Assembly: GCA_002280515.1 (NCBI GenBank)
Contig: NCEA01000014.1
Span: 62,001-126,000, forward strand
Direction of reading: 5' to 3'
Origin: Rhodobacterales bacterium 32-67-9
Lineage (GTDB): Bacteria; Pseudomonadota; Alphaproteobacteria; Rhodobacterales; Rhodobacteraceae
DNA length: 64,000 bases
The translations under genes and the position numbers were made by a program. The notes beneath the pieces were generated by a model. It searched no databases, was not told where the DNA came from, and saw only the letters and a list, made by a program, of their open reading frames with translations. Within the stretch, counting starts at the first letter, position 1, and each line of letters starts with the position of its first letter. Shown here one piece after another: positions 9,646-18,224 of the stretch.

Positions 9646-10911
9646 TCAGAGCCATTGCGGGATCGTATCGCGGTTTATCAGCTCGTCATAGGTGGGACGG
9701 GCGCGTATGACAGCGAATTGATCCCCCTTCACCAGCACTTCGGGGATCAGCGGCCGGGCATTGTATTCCGAAGCCATGACCGCGCCGTAAGCCCCGGCGG
9801 AGCGGAAGGCGACCAGATCGCCGGCTGCGATCGGCGGAAGCGGGCGCTGCTTCGCGAAGGTGTCGCCGGTTTCGCAGACCGGCCCGACGACGTCGTAGGG
9901 CCGCATTTCGGTGCCCGGTGCCGGTTCGATCACCGGCACGATGTCGTGATGCGCGCCGTACATCGACGGCCGCACCAGATCGTTCATCGCACTGTCGAGA
10001 ATGAGAAATTCCCGCTCCTCGCCAGATTTCACATAGATCACCCGGCTGACCATCAGCCCGGCATTGCCCGAGATGAGCCGCCCCGGCTCGATCTCGACCT
10101 CGCAGCCGAGATCGCCGACGGTGCGCTTGATGACAGCACCGTAATCGAGCGGCAGCGGCGGGGCGGCATTCGACCGCTCATAGGGAATGCCAAGACCGCC
10201 GCCGAGGTCGAGCCTGTGGATATCGTGGCCATCGGCACGAAGTTGCCGGGTCAGGTCGGCAACCTTGAGATAGGCCTGCTCGAACGGTTCCAGATCGGTC
10301 AGCTGGCTGCCGATATGGACGTCGATGCCGACGACCTCGATCCCCGTCAGCGCGGCGGCCTCGGCGTAGACCGCGCGGGCGCGGCTGATCGGAATGCCGA
10401 ACTTGTTTTCCTTCTTGCCGGTCGCGATCTTCTCATGCGTCTTCGCGTCGACGTCGGGATTGACCCGGACGGTGATCGGCGCCCGGACGCCCATCGACAG
10501 CGCGACCTCGTTCAGGGCCAGCAGCTCCGGCTCGCTCTCGACGTTGAACTGGCGGATGCCGCCGTCGAGCGCGAGGCGCATCTCCTCCCGCGTCTTGCCG
10601 ACGCCGGAAAAGACGATGCGGTCGCCGGGAACGCCGGCGGCCCTGGCCTTTAGGTATTCGCCGGCCGAGACCACGTCGATGCCGGCGCCAAGCTCTGCCA
10701 GCGTGCGGATCACCGCGAGGTTGCCGTTCGATTTCATCGCGAAGCAGATGAGATGCGGCAACCCTGCCAGCGCTTCCTCGAAGAGCCGGTAGTGCCGCTC
10801 CAGCGTTGCCGTCGAATAGATGTAGAAGGGCGTACCCACCGCCGCCGCGATGTCGCTGATCGCCACGTCCTCGGCGTGCAGCGCGCCGTCGCGGTAGAGG
10901 AAATGGTCCAT
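9646..10911 (-). CDS. lysA: Diaminopimelate decarboxylase
   Basis: A 421-residue LysA, the PLP enzyme that decarboxylates meso-diaminopimelate to L-lysine. It has the PLP lysine in CFAMKSNGN, the HIGSQL segment, the glycine-rich LDLGGGLGIPY loop, EPGRLISGNAG, and the substrate-side CETGDTFAKQR and YGAVMASEYN motifs. The start is set at the ATG at 10911 immediately before the conserved DHFLYRDG; an upstream in-frame start would add 35 non-conserved residues. It precedes the TIGR02302 gene on the same strand with a 45-base gap. Confidence 0.96.
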   Translation of the reverse strand: MDHFLYRDGALHAEDVAISDIAAAVGTPFYIYSTATLERHYRLFEEALAGLPHLICFAMKSNGNLAVIRTLAELGAGIDVVSAGEYLKARAAGVPGDRIVFSGVGKTREEMRLALDGGIRQFNVESEPELLALNEVALSMGVRAPITVRVNPDVDAKTHEKIATGKKENKFGIPISRARAVYAEAAALTGIEVVGIDVHIGSQLTDLEPFEQAYLKVADLTRQLRADGHDIHRLDLGGGLGIPYERSNAAPPLPLDYGAVIKRTVGDLGCEVEIEPGRLISGNAGLMVSRVIYVKSGEEREFLILDSAMNDLVRPSMYGAHHDIVPVIEPAPGTEMRPYDVVGPVCETGDTFAKQRPLPPIAAGDLVAFRSAGAYGAVMASEYNARPLIPEVLVKGDQFAVIRARPTYDELINRDTIPQWL

Positions 10912-11014
10912 TGCTCTTCGGGCCTTGCGCAGCGTTTTTCGGTGCCCGCCGATGTAGAGCATCGCGCGACCCAAGGAAAGCCGGTGCGATGGCGGCGGTC
11001 GCGCACTTGCATTC

Positions 11015-11030
11015 AATCAATCGTTTGATT
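11015..11030. promoter_or_regulatory. Putative operator of the TetR/CecR-like regulator
   Basis: The inverted repeat AATCAA-TCGT-TTGATT lies 32 bases upstream of the start of the TetR-family gene, in an AT-rich island between it and lysA. The position and the 6-4-6 symmetry fit a TetR-family autoregulatory operator. This is inferred from sequence symmetry and position only. Confidence 0.6.
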
Positions 11031-11061
11031 AAAATCGACATCAACACGCTCAGGAGGCGCC

Positions 11062-11703
11062 ATGCCCGACACTCCTCCTCTCGAAGGCACCGCTGCGCAG
11101 CTTGTCGCCGCCGGACTGAAGCTTTTCGGCCGCAAGGGCTTCGCCGCCACCTCGACGCGCGAGATCGCCGCCGAGGCCGGCACCAACGTCGCCTCCATCG
11201 CCTATCATTTCGGCGGCAAGGACGGGCTCCGCCGCGCCTGCGGAGCCGAAGTCGCGCGCCAGATCGGCCGCGTTCTCGGCGATGCCGCCCCGACCCCGCC
11301 GCAGTCCACCGACGCCGCGATCCGGCAGATGGAGGCGATCCTGCGCGCGATGACGGCCTTCGTTGCCGGTTCGCGCGCCTCCGACGACCTGACCGCCTTC
11401 ATGCTGCGCGAGGCGGGCGAGGGCGGCCCGGTGCTCGACGCCGTCTACGGCACCCTGATCGACCCGATGCACCGCCGCTTCTGCGCGCTCTGGGCCACCG
11501 CCACGGGACAGGAGGCGGAAAGCGAGGCGACTCGGCTCATCGTCTTCTCGCTCATCGGTCAGGTCCTCTATTTCCGCGTCGGCCGGCCGATCGTCACCCG
11601 CCGGATGGGATGGGACGCGATCGACGCGGCCGAGGCCGGGCGCATCGCCGACATCCTCGTCGCCAACCTTCACTCGATCCTCGCCAGGGAGCGTCTGTCA
11701 TGA
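11062..11703 (+). CDS. TetR/AcrR-family regulator, CecR-like (DUF1956)
   Basis: A 213-residue TetR-family repressor. The N-terminal helix-turn-helix is recognisable (AAEAGTNVASIAYHFGGKDGL, residues 36-56). The C-terminal region resembles the CerR/CecR (YbiH, DUF1956) group, with FMLREAGEGG and the IDPMHRRFC helix. It heads a four-gene operon in the order regulator, HlyD protein, ABC ATPase, permease, as in the E. coli cecR-ybhG-ybhF-ybhS-ybhR operon, which is a drug-efflux and permeability system. A likely operator lies just upstream. The inducing ligand is unknown. Confidence 0.88.
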   Translation: MPDTPPLEGTAAQLVAAGLKLFGRKGFAATSTREIAAEAGTNVASIAYHFGGKDGLRRACGAEVARQIGRVLGDAAPTPPQSTDAAIRQMEAILRAMTAFVAGSRASDDLTAFMLREAGEGGPVLDAVYGTLIDPMHRRFCALWATATGQEAESEATRLIVFSLIGQVLYFRVGRPIVTRRMGWDAIDAAEAGRIADILVANLHSILARERLS

Positions 11704-12653
11704 CCGCCTTCATCTGCTCCGTGCCGCTCCTCTCCGCGCTCTTTTCCACCTGCGCGCCGCCACCGCCCTTCGCCACCGGCTATGTCGAGGGCGAGTATGT
11801 CCTCGTGGCCCCGGTCGCCACGGCGCAGATCGACCGGCTGAACGTCGCCCGGGGCGACCGGGTCACCGCCGGCGATGTGCTGGTCGAGATGGAGCGCCGC
11901 GACGCCGAGATCGCCCTCGCCGAGGCCGCGGCGGCGCTCGCCCAGGCAGAAAGCCAGCTCGCCAACCTGCGCGAGGGCCGCCGGCCCCAGGAAATCCGGG
12001 TGATCGAAGCGACGCTCACCTCGGCCCGCGCACAGGAGGCGGAAGCTGACCGTGCCGCCGAGCGGCTGAAAAGCCTCGCCGCGCGCGGGGCGGTCACTGC
12101 GGCGCAGGCCGACGACGCGGCGACCGCCGCCACCGTCGCCCGCGCCAAGGTCGCCGAGGCCGAAGCCAACCTCGCCGTCGCCCGCCTGCCGGCCCGGCCA
12201 CAGGAAATCGCCGCCGCCGAGGCCGCCGTCGAAGGTGCTGCTGCGGCGAAGGACAAGGCGGCGTGGAACCTCGACAAGCGGCGCCTGACCGCACCGGCCG
12301 ATGGCACCGTCTTCGACGTGATCCGGACGGAAGGAGAGCTTGCCGGCCCCTCCGCGCCAGTCGTGTCGATGCTGCCGGACGGGGCGGTCAAGCTCCGCCT
12401 CTACGTCCCCGAAACCGCGATCTCGGCCATCGCCCCGGGCGCCGAACTCGCCGTGAACTGCGACGGTTGTGCCGCCGGCCTGACCGCCACTGTCACCTAT
12501 GTCGCCGACGCGCCGGAATTCACCCCGCCGGTGATTTACTCGCTCGAAAATCGCCAGACCCTCGTCTACCTGATCGAGGCGCGGCCCGAAGACGCGCCCG
12601 GCCTGAAACCCGGCCAGATCGTCGATGTCCGCCTGCCGGGAGCCGTCGAATGA
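11700..12653 (+). CDS. HlyD-family membrane fusion/adaptor protein (YbhG-like)
   Basis: A 317-residue periplasmic adaptor. It has an N-terminal hydrophobic anchor or signal (about residues 1-20), a biotinyl-lipoyl-like barrel (VAPVATAQIDRLNVARGD), a long coiled coil rich in Ala and Glu (about residues 65-190) and a second barrel half (DGTVFDVIRTEGELAGP). The adaptor should couple the downstream ABC exporter to an outer-membrane channel. Its ATG overlaps the regulator's stop codon (ATGA). Confidence 0.9.
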   Translation: MTAFICSVPLLSALFSTCAPPPPFATGYVEGEYVLVAPVATAQIDRLNVARGDRVTAGDVLVEMERRDAEIALAEAAAALAQAESQLANLREGRRPQEIRVIEATLTSARAQEAEADRAAERLKSLAARGAVTAAQADDAATAATVARAKVAEAEANLAVARLPARPQEIAAAEAAVEGAAAAKDKAAWNLDKRRLTAPADGTVFDVIRTEGELAGPSAPVVSMLPDGAVKLRLYVPETAISAIAPGAELAVNCDGCAAGLTATVTYVADAPEFTPPVIYSLENRQTLVYLIEARPEDAPGLKPGQIVDVRLPGAVE

Positions 12654-13576
12654 CCGGCGAGCCGGCGATCTCGGTCCACGGCCTCGTCAAGCGCTACGGC
12701 GGGCGGGCGGTGGTCGACGATGTCTCGCTGAGCGTCGAGCGCGGCGAGATCGCAGGCTTCCTTGGCCCGAACGGCTCGGGCAAGACGACGACGATCCGCC
12801 TGATGTGCGGGCTCCTGACCCCCGATGCCGGCACCGGGCGGGTGCTCGGCCGTGACATCCTGACCGAAGGCCGCGCGATCAAGCGCGAGGTTGGCTACAT
12901 GACCCAGCGCTTCTCCTTCTACGAAGACCTGACGATCGAGGAGAACCTGAATTTCGTCGCCGGCCTCTACGGCCTCAGCCCGGCCCGCCGCTTCGTCGCC
13001 GACACGCTAGCCGACCTTGGCCTGACCGCGCGGCGCAGCCAGCTTGCCGGATCGCTCTCGGGCGGCTGGAAGCAGCGTCTGGCGCTTGCCGCCTGCATCA
13101 TGCACCGGCCGAAGCTCCTCCTGCTCGACGAACCGACCGCCGGCGTCGACCCGAAGGCGCGGCGCGACTTCTGGGACGAGATCCACGGGCTTGCGGCGAA
13201 CGGGCTGACGGTCCTCGTCTCCACCCACTACATGGACGAGGCCGAGCGCTGCCACCGGATCAACTACGTCTCCTTCGGCCGGCTGGTCGCCAAGGGCACG
13301 GTGGCCGAGGTGGTGAAGAATGCCGGCCTGACCACGGTCGTTCTCGAAGGGGCCGGGACCCTGAAGGCGGCCGAGCGCCTGAAAGGCGCCCCCGGCGTCG
13401 ATCAGGTGGCCCCCTTCGGCGCGACGCTCCATGTCGTTGGCACCGACGCGGCGGCCCTGCGCGCCTCCGCCGCCCGCGCCGCGGAAGAAACCGGCTGCCG
13501 GATAACCGAGGCCGAGACCAGCCTCGAGGATGTGTTCATCCAGTTGATGGGCCAGGCGAAGGACAACATGGCATGA
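12650..13576 (+). CDS. ABC transporter ATP-binding protein (YbhF-like, single domain)
   Basis: A 308-residue ABC-2-type export ATPase. Walker A is GPNGSGKTT, the signature LSGGWKQRLALA, Walker B LLLLDEPTAGVDP and the H-loop STHYMDE, followed by an accessory C-terminal domain of about 80 residues. E. coli YbhF carries two nucleotide-binding domains; this protein has one, so it presumably acts as a homodimer. The start overlaps the adaptor gene stop (ATGA). Confidence 0.93.
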   Translation: MTGEPAISVHGLVKRYGGRAVVDDVSLSVERGEIAGFLGPNGSGKTTTIRLMCGLLTPDAGTGRVLGRDILTEGRAIKREVGYMTQRFSFYEDLTIEENLNFVAGLYGLSPARRFVADTLADLGLTARRSQLAGSLSGGWKQRLALAACIMHRPKLLLLDEPTAGVDPKARRDFWDEIHGLAANGLTVLVSTHYMDEAERCHRINYVSFGRLVAKGTVAEVVKNAGLTTVVLEGAGTLKAAERLKGAPGVDQVAPFGATLHVVGTDAAALRASAARAAEETGCRITEAETSLEDVFIQLMGQAKDNMA

Positions 13577-14709
13577 GCCACTTCTTCTCGCTCCGCCGGC
13601 TTCTGGCGCTTCTGCGTAAAGAGGTGATCCAGATGCGCCGCGACCGGATCACCTTCGCGATGATGCTCGGAATTCCTCTCATTCAGCTGGTGCTCTTCGG
13701 CTTCGCGATCAACTCCGACCCGAAAGGGCTGCCGGCGGCGCTGGTAGCGCCGACCCAGGACCGCTACACCCGCGCCATCGTCTCGGCGCTGGAACTGACG
13801 GGATACTACCGCTTCACCCACCCCGCCGCCTCCGCCGCCGAGGCCGAACGGCTGATCACGCGGGGGGACGTGTCCTTCGTCGTCACGGTGCCGTCGGATT
13901 TCGGCCGGCGGGTCGAACGCGACGACCATCCGCAGATCCTGATCGAGACCGACGCGACCGACCCCTCGGTCGCCTCAGGCGCCATCTCGACGCTCGGAAC
14001 CGTCGCGGCCGAGGCGCTCCTGCGCGAACGCGGGGCGGAAGCGCAGGCGGCCGACAGCGCGGCGTCGCAGCTTCAGGTCACGGTCCACAAGCGCTACAAC
14101 CCCGAAGGCATCACCCAGTACAACATCGTACCTGGCCTTCTCGGCGTCATCCTGCAGATGACCATGGTGATGATGACCTCGATGGCGCTCACACGCGAGA
14201 TCGAGCGGGGCACGATGGAAAACCTGCTCTCCATGCCGGCGACACCGCTCGAGATCATGCTCGGCAAGGTCCTGCCTTATCTCGGGGTCGGCGCCGTGCA
14301 GGTGGTGGTCGTCCTCGTAGCGGCGAAGCTCATCTTCAGCGTCCCCTTCGTCGGCGCGCTGCCGCTTCTTCTCGCCGGGGTCTTCGTCTTCGTCGCCTCG
14401 CTCGTCATCCTCGGCTACCTGATCTCCACCGCCGCCCGGACGCAGATGCAGGCGATGCAGCTCACCTTCTTCTTCTTCCTGCCGTCGCTCCTGCTCTCGG
14501 GCTTCATGTTCCCCTATCGCGGCATGCCCGGCTGGGCGCAGACCCTGGGCGAGATCTTCCCGCTTACGCATTTCCTGCGGCTGATCCGCGCGGTGATGTT
14601 GAAGGGTGCCGACTATGCGGGCATCGCCCAGCCGATGGCGGCCCTCGCGCTCTTCGTCGCGGGCTATGCGGCGCTGGCGCTCCTGCGCTTCCGCCGGACG
14701 CTCGACTGA
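13573..14709 (+). CDS. ABC-2 type permease (YbhS/YbhR-like)
   Basis: A 378-residue ABC-2 permease. It has a first membrane helix at about residues 30-50, a large extracytoplasmic domain to about residue 180, then five C-terminal helices. The family segment NIVPGLLGVILQMTMVM and the EIERGTMENLLSMP coupling region are present. It closes the operon with another ATGA overlap. Only one permease follows, unlike the ybhS-ybhR pair, so a homodimeric channel is implied. Confidence 0.9.
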   Translation: MSHFFSLRRLLALLRKEVIQMRRDRITFAMMLGIPLIQLVLFGFAINSDPKGLPAALVAPTQDRYTRAIVSALELTGYYRFTHPAASAAEAERLITRGDVSFVVTVPSDFGRRVERDDHPQILIETDATDPSVASGAISTLGTVAAEALLRERGAEAQAADSAASQLQVTVHKRYNPEGITQYNIVPGLLGVILQMTMVMMTSMALTREIERGTMENLLSMPATPLEIMLGKVLPYLGVGAVQVVVVLVAAKLIFSVPFVGALPLLLAGVFVFVASLVILGYLISTAARTQMQAMQLTFFFFLPSLLLSGFMFPYRGMPGWAQTLGEIFPLTHFLRLIRAVMLKGADYAGIAQPMAALALFVAGYAALALLRFRRTLD

Positions 14710-14727
14710 GGCGGTCCGATCCGATTG

Positions 14728-14916
14728 TGCGCGCGTTCCGCGCGCAAGCCTTCTGGCACTGCGTGCGGGTTGCCTCCGGCGGAGGTATTTTCAAACAGAA
14801 GAAAGTGGGGGATTTCTTCTGTTCCGAAATACCTCCCCCCGCGGAGCGGACCCGAGCCCTTTTCGCGAATGCGGAAAGGGTGAGACGAAAACTTGCGCGC
14901 GGAACGCGCGCTCCGC
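14728..14916. repeat. Large imperfect inverted repeat between convergent genes
   Basis: The outer arms are GCGCGCGTTCCGCGCGCAAG starting at about 14730 and its near-exact reverse complement ending at about 14913. The inner arms, 14784-14804 and 14813-14833, pair 21 bases with three mismatches around an 8-base loop. The inner motif (GGTATTTTCnAACAGAAGAA) recurs at 56259-56278 and, degraded, at 34931-34950. The structure fills the gap between the efflux permease and the convergent arsR gene, so it probably serves as a two-way terminator built from two copies of a dispersed Rhodobacter-type repeat. Confidence 0.75.
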
Positions 14917-14920
14917 CGGT

Positions 14921-15244
14921 TCAGGACGGGCTGGGGAACTCCGCCGCGAGGAAGCGTTCGAAAGCGTCGAAGTCGAGCGGATCGAACTGGCCGAAGCCCT
15001 GGATCCAGACGGTCGCGGCGCGCATTGCGTCGGGTTCGAGCTTGCACCACTTCACCCGCCCGCGCTTTTCCTGGCTGATGAGGCCGGCCTCGGCAAGCAC
15101 GGCGAGATGCTTCGAGATCGCGGCGAGCGACATCTCGAACGGCTCGGCCACGTCGGTCACCGCCATGTCGTCTTCGAGAAGCATGGTCAGGATCGCCCGG
15201 CGCGTCGGGTCGGAGAGGGCGGCGAAGATCGCATCGAGGCTCAT
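14921..15244 (-). CDS. ArsR-family winged-helix regulator
   Basis: A 107-residue ArsR/SmtB-fold regulator. It begins DAIFAALSDPTRRAIL, a typical opening, and carries a recognition helix region MSLAAISKHLAVLAEAGLI and the wing RGRVKWCKLEP. There is no evident metal-binding cysteine cluster; the single cysteine in KWCKLE is not the CxC metal motif. It more likely belongs to the group controlling SRPBCC/AHSA1 proteins, but no such gene is adjacent. It diverges from the F0 operon. Confidence 0.88.
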   Translation of the reverse strand: MSLDAIFAALSDPTRRAILTMLLEDDMAVTDVAEPFEMSLAAISKHLAVLAEAGLISQEKRGRVKWCKLEPDAMRAATVWIQGFGQFDPLDFDAFERFLAAEFPSPS

Positions 15245-15332
15245 GGGGCGGAAGTCTAGCGGGACCGTGGGGCCGGGGGAAGCGGTGCCATTCAGTCCCG
15301 CCCGGGCCGGTGCTCGGAGATATGCGCTATCC

Positions 15333-15353
15333 GGGGCTCGGGCCCTGAGCCCC
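15333..15353. repeat. Short GC-rich hairpin upstream of atpI
   Basis: GGGGCTC (15333-15339) pairs with GAGCCCC (15347-15353) around a 7-base loop. It lies in the 273-base gap between the divergent arsR and atpI genes. Role unknown. Confidence 0.4.
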
Positions 15354-15459
15354 TGCTGATTGTCAACCGGGAAGTTGAATATGCCGGCGCCCGCAAAAAC
15401 TCCTCCGCTGCGGGTCTCCGCACCAATGCTCGATCGGTAGATTTCAGAAATAACAAGCA

Positions 15460-15488
15460 TTGACTCGCCCGCCGTCCCGCCGTAGCTA
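15460..15488 (+). promoter_or_regulatory. Putative promoter of the F0 ATP synthase operon
   Basis: TTGACT at 15460-15465 is followed after 17 bases by TAGCTA at 15483-15488, a plausible sigma70-type -35/-10 pair located 30 bases before the atpI start. The -10 match is weak, as is common in this group. A GAGGGGG ribosome site follows at about 15503. Confidence 0.5.
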
Positions 15489-15517
15489 TCGCGCGACTGT
15501 CGAGGGGGCGTTTTTCG

Positions 15518-15847
15518 ATGTCCGGTGAGCCCGATCCCGATCGCCTGAAGGCGCTGGAGGACAAGCTCGCCGCAGCGAAGAAGGCCCAAGCTCCGAAGCC
15601 GCGTGCGGATGAGCATTACTCGGCTGCCAGCCAGGGCTGGCGAATGGTGATCGAGCTGGTGTCCGGACTGGGGATCGGCTTCGGCATCGGATACGGGATC
15701 GACTGGTTCCTCGGGACCATGCCCGTCTTCCTGGTGCTGTTCATGCTCTTGGGCTTCGCGGCCGGGGTGAAGACAATGCTTCGCACCGCGCAGGAAATCC
15801 AGAACACCAACGTGGCGGAGCACTCCGCCGGAGACGAAGGGGAATAG
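15518..15847 (+). CDS. atpI: ATP synthase assembly protein AtpI/AtpZ
   Basis: A 109-residue protein with a charged N terminus and two membrane helices (about residues 43-63 and 68-88), ending in a hydrophilic tail. This is the usual AtpI form, which helps assemble the c-ring. It is the first gene of the F0 operon, two bases ahead of atpB. The glycine-rich first helix ([15 protein letters not shown]) is typical of the alphaproteobacterial type. Confidence 0.93.
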   Translation: MSGEPDPDRLKALEDKLAAAKKAQAPKPRADEHYSAASQGWRMVIELVSGLGIGFGIGYGIDWFLGTMPVFLVLFMLLGFAAGVKTMLRTAQEIQNTNVAEHSAGDEGE

Positions 15848-15849
15848 AC

Positions 15850-16620
15850 GTGGCGACGGAAGAGCGTAGCGAAGGCCTGGCGTTCCATCCAATGGATCAG
15901 TTCATCGTGAAACCGCTGTTCGGCGGCGACCACGTGGCCTGGTACACGCCCACGAACGCGACCCTGTGGATGGCGGTGACGGTTCTGGCCGTGATCGCGC
16001 TCTTCGTGCTTGGCACCCGCGGCCGGGCGATCGTCCCGAGCCGCATCCAGTCGATCGCCGAGATGGCCTATGGCTTCATCCACAAGATGGTCGAGGACGT
16101 CGCCGGCAAGGATGCGCTGAAGTTCTTCCCCTACATCTTCACCGTCTTCTGCTTCATTGTCTTCTCGAACTTCCTCGGGATCTTGCCCAAGGCCTTCACC
16201 CCGACGAGCCATATCGCGGTCACCGCGATCCTTGCCATCGCGGTCTTCCTGACCGTGACCATCGTCGGCTTCGTCAAGAACGGCGCCGGGTTCCTAGGCC
16301 TTTTCTGGGTCTCGTCGGCGCCCTTGGCGTTGCGCCCGGTGCTGGCGCTGATCGAGGTGATTTCCTACTTCGTGCGGCCGGTCAGCCACTCGATCCGACT
16401 TGCCGGCAACATGATGGCCGGCCACGCGGTGATCAAGGTCTTCGCGGCCTTCGCGCCCCTGGTGCTCATCTCGGGCGTCGGCCTGGCCGTCACGCCGCTC
16501 TCGATCCTCGCGATCACGGCGATGTTCGGGCTCGAAATTCTCGTGGCCTTCATCCAGGCCTATGTCTTCACCATCCTGACCTGCGTCTATCTCAAGGATG
16601 CGCTGCATCCGCACCACTGA
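15850..16620 (+). CDS. atpB: F0F1 ATP synthase subunit a
   Basis: A 256-residue subunit a, the proton half-channel facing the c-ring. The essential arginine lies in [12 protein letters not shown], and the C-terminal [19 protein letters not shown] helix is conserved. The start is a GTG at 15850, two bases after the atpI stop. About five or six membrane helices are predicted, as expected. Confidence 0.97.
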   Translation: MATEERSEGLAFHPMDQFIVKPLFGGDHVAWYTPTNATLWMAVTVLAVIALFVLGTRGRAIVPSRIQSIAEMAYGFIHKMVEDVAGKDALKFFPYIFTVFCFIVFSNFLGILPKAFTPTSHIAVTAILAIAVFLTVTIVGFVKNGAGFLGLFWVSSAPLALRPVLALIEVISYFVRPVSHSIRLAGNMMAGHAVIKVFAAFAPLVLISGVGLAVTPLSILAITAMFGLEILVAFIQAYVFTILTCVYLKDALHPHH

Positions 16621-16668
16621 GGTCAGGGTCTCAATTCAAGCCAATTCCAACCGTAAGGAGTGACGAAT

Positions 16669-16905
16669 ATGGAAGGCGATATCGTACAAATGGGTGCTTA
16701 CATCGGCGCGGGCCTCGCATGCATGGGCATGGGTGGCGCGGCGGTCGGTGTGGGCAACGTTGCCGGCAACTTCCTCGCGGGCGCGCTCCGCAATCCGTCG
16801 GCGGCTGCCGGCCAGACCGCGACGCTCTTCATCGGCATCGCCTTCGCCGAAGCGCTGGGGATCTTCTCGTTCCTCGTCGCACTTCTGCTGATGTTCGCCG
16901 TCTGA
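16669..16905 (+). CDS. atpE: F0F1 ATP synthase subunit c
   Basis: A 78-residue, two-helix subunit c. The proton-carrying carboxylate is the glutamate in [11 protein letters not shown]. The loop [11 protein letters not shown] between the helices contacts the F1 stalk. The start was set at the ATG at 16669 because AAGGAG (16655-16660) lies at the right distance; a GTG nine bases earlier overlaps that ribosome site. The strong ribosome site fits the high copy number of c in the ring. Confidence 0.97.
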   Translation: MEGDIVQMGAYIGAGLACMGMGGAAVGVGNVAGNFLAGALRNPSAAAGQTATLFIGIAFAEALGIFSFLVALLLMFAV

Positions 16906-16928
16906 GCCTTTGAGAACCATCCTTACGG

Positions 16929-16956
16929 CCGGACGGGGGCTTTCGCGCCCGTCCGG
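16929..16956 (+). terminator. Intercistronic hairpin between atpE and the b' gene
   Basis: CCGGACGGG (16929-16937) pairs perfectly with CCCGTCCGG (16948-16956) around a 10-base loop. No T-run follows, so it is more likely to stabilise the upstream atpE message or reduce read-through than to end transcription fully. That would favour a higher yield of subunit c than of b and b'. Confidence 0.6.
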
Positions 16957-16985
16957 GATGTAATCCGGGTTTCGAGGGGGCCGAG

Positions 16986-17561
16986 ATGGCAAACACAACG
17001 CAAGAGGTTGCCGAAACGGCGACCGAAGCCGCCGGCCACGCAGCCGAGGCGGCCGGGTACGCTGCCGAATCCGTCGGCATGCCCCAGCTTGATTTCGCGA
17101 CCTTCCCGAACCAGATCTTCTGGCTCGTGGTCGCGCTGATCGTGATCTACCTGATCCTGTCGCGGATCGCGCTGCCGCGGATCGGCGGCATCATCGCCGA
17201 CCGGCAGGGCACGATCACCAACGACATCGCCGCGGCCGAGGAGCTGAAGCTCAGGGCCGAGGAGGCCGAGAAGGCCTACAATCAGGCGCTGATCGACGCA
17301 CGGGCCGAGGCGAACAAGATCGTCGCCGAGGCGCGGGCCGAGATCCAGAAGGACCTCGACAAGGCGACCGCCAAGGCGGATGCCGAGATCGCCGCGAAGG
17401 CCGCCGAAAGCGCCAAGCGGATCGAGGAGGTCCGGGCCGGTGCCGCCAAGAACGTGGCAGAGGTCGCCAGGGATACCGCCGAGGCGCTGGTCGCGGCGCT
17501 TGGCGGCAGCGCGGACGCGAAAACCGTCGCTGCGGCCGTGACCGCCAGGTTGAAGGGGTGA
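16986..17561 (+). CDS. F0F1 ATP synthase subunit b'
   Basis: A 191-residue b' subunit (the second stalk protein found in photosynthetic bacteria and alphaproteobacteria, often named atpG or atpF2). An Ala/Glu-rich N-terminal extension of about 35 residues precedes the [23 protein letters not shown] membrane helix (about 40-62). A long charged coiled coil follows. It pairs with subunit b in the peripheral stalk. Confidence 0.93.
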   Translation: MANTTQEVAETATEAAGHAAEAAGYAAESVGMPQLDFATFPNQIFWLVVALIVIYLILSRIALPRIGGIIADRQGTITNDIAAAEELKLRAEEAEKAYNQALIDARAEANKIVAEARAEIQKDLDKATAKADAEIAAKAAESAKRIEEVRAGAAKNVAEVARDTAEALVAALGGSADAKTVAAAVTARLKG

Positions 17562-17565
17562 GGGG

Positions 17566-18120
17566 ATGAAGAAACTCGCGATACTCCTGAGCCTGACGGC
17601 AAGCCCGGCGCTGGCCGCAACGGGGCCGTTCTTCTCGCTCCGCAATACCGATTTCGTCGTGACGATCGCGTTCCTGATCTTCGTCGGCGTCTTGATCTAC
17701 TTCAAGGTGCCGGCGCTGATCGGCGGGCTTCTCGACAAGCGCGCCGCCGGGATCAAGGCCGACCTCGACGAGGCGCGGGCGCTGCATGACGAGGCGCGGA
17801 CCATCCTCGCCTCCTACGAGCGCAAGCAGAAGGACGTGCAGGACCAGGCCGACCGCATCGTCGAGACCGCGAAGCGCGAGGCGATGGCTGCGGCCGAGCA
17901 GGCCAAGGCCGACCTCAAGGCCTCCATCGCCCGGCGGCTTGCCGCGGCGGAGGACCAGATCGCCTCGGCCGAGGCGGCGGCGGTGCGTGAGGTGCGCGAC
18001 AGCGCCGTGAACGTCGCCGTGGCGGCGGCGGGCGACCTGATCAAGAGCCGGATGACGGCGGCCGAGAAGAACGGCCTGATCGAGAGCGCCATCGGCGAGG
18101 TCGAGGCCAAGCTGCACTGA
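17566..18120 (+). CDS. atpF: F0F1 ATP synthase subunit b
   Basis: A 184-residue subunit b. It starts with a cleavable-looking signal (about residues 1-19, ending ALAA), then has the membrane helix around [20 protein letters not shown] and a coiled coil to the C terminus. It starts 5 bases after the b' stop and is followed by a clear terminator. The F1 genes (atpHAGDC) are not in this window, as expected for the split F0/F1 arrangement in Rhodobacterales. Confidence 0.95.
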   Translation: MKKLAILLSLTASPALAATGPFFSLRNTDFVVTIAFLIFVGVLIYFKVPALIGGLLDKRAAGIKADLDEARALHDEARTILASYERKQKDVQDQADRIVETAKREAMAAAEQAKADLKASIARRLAAAEDQIASAEAAAVREVRDSAVNVAVAAAGDLIKSRMTAAEKNGLIESAIGEVEAKLH

Positions 18121-18141
18121 CCTCTGACACCTACGAAAATG

Positions 18142-18170
18142 AAAAACCCGGTCCTCGCGGCCGGGTTTTT
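18142..18170 (+). terminator. Rho-independent terminator of the F0 operon
   Basis: AAAAACCCGG pairs with CCGGGTTTTT around a 9-base loop, and the 3' arm ends in a T-run. It lies 21 bases after the atpF stop. It is the clearest intrinsic terminator in the window. Confidence 0.92.
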
Positions 18171-18224
18171 CGTTTTGGACTTAAGGAGCTTCGTGCTTAC
18201 GGAGCGTCGTGTCGCCGGAATCTG

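Noticed and set aside
7108..10653. 1181-codon open frame on the plus strand
   Set aside because: It is antisense to the TIGR02302 and lysA genes, both well supported. The sequence has no domain and shows codon bias of a shadow frame.
15292..15564. Minus-strand frame upstream of atpI
   Set aside because: It overlaps the atpI start and the probable promoter and has no ribosome site or motif.
16660..16668. Start of atpE at the upstream GTG
   Set aside because: The GTG overlaps the AAGGAG ribosome site that correctly serves the ATG at 16669.
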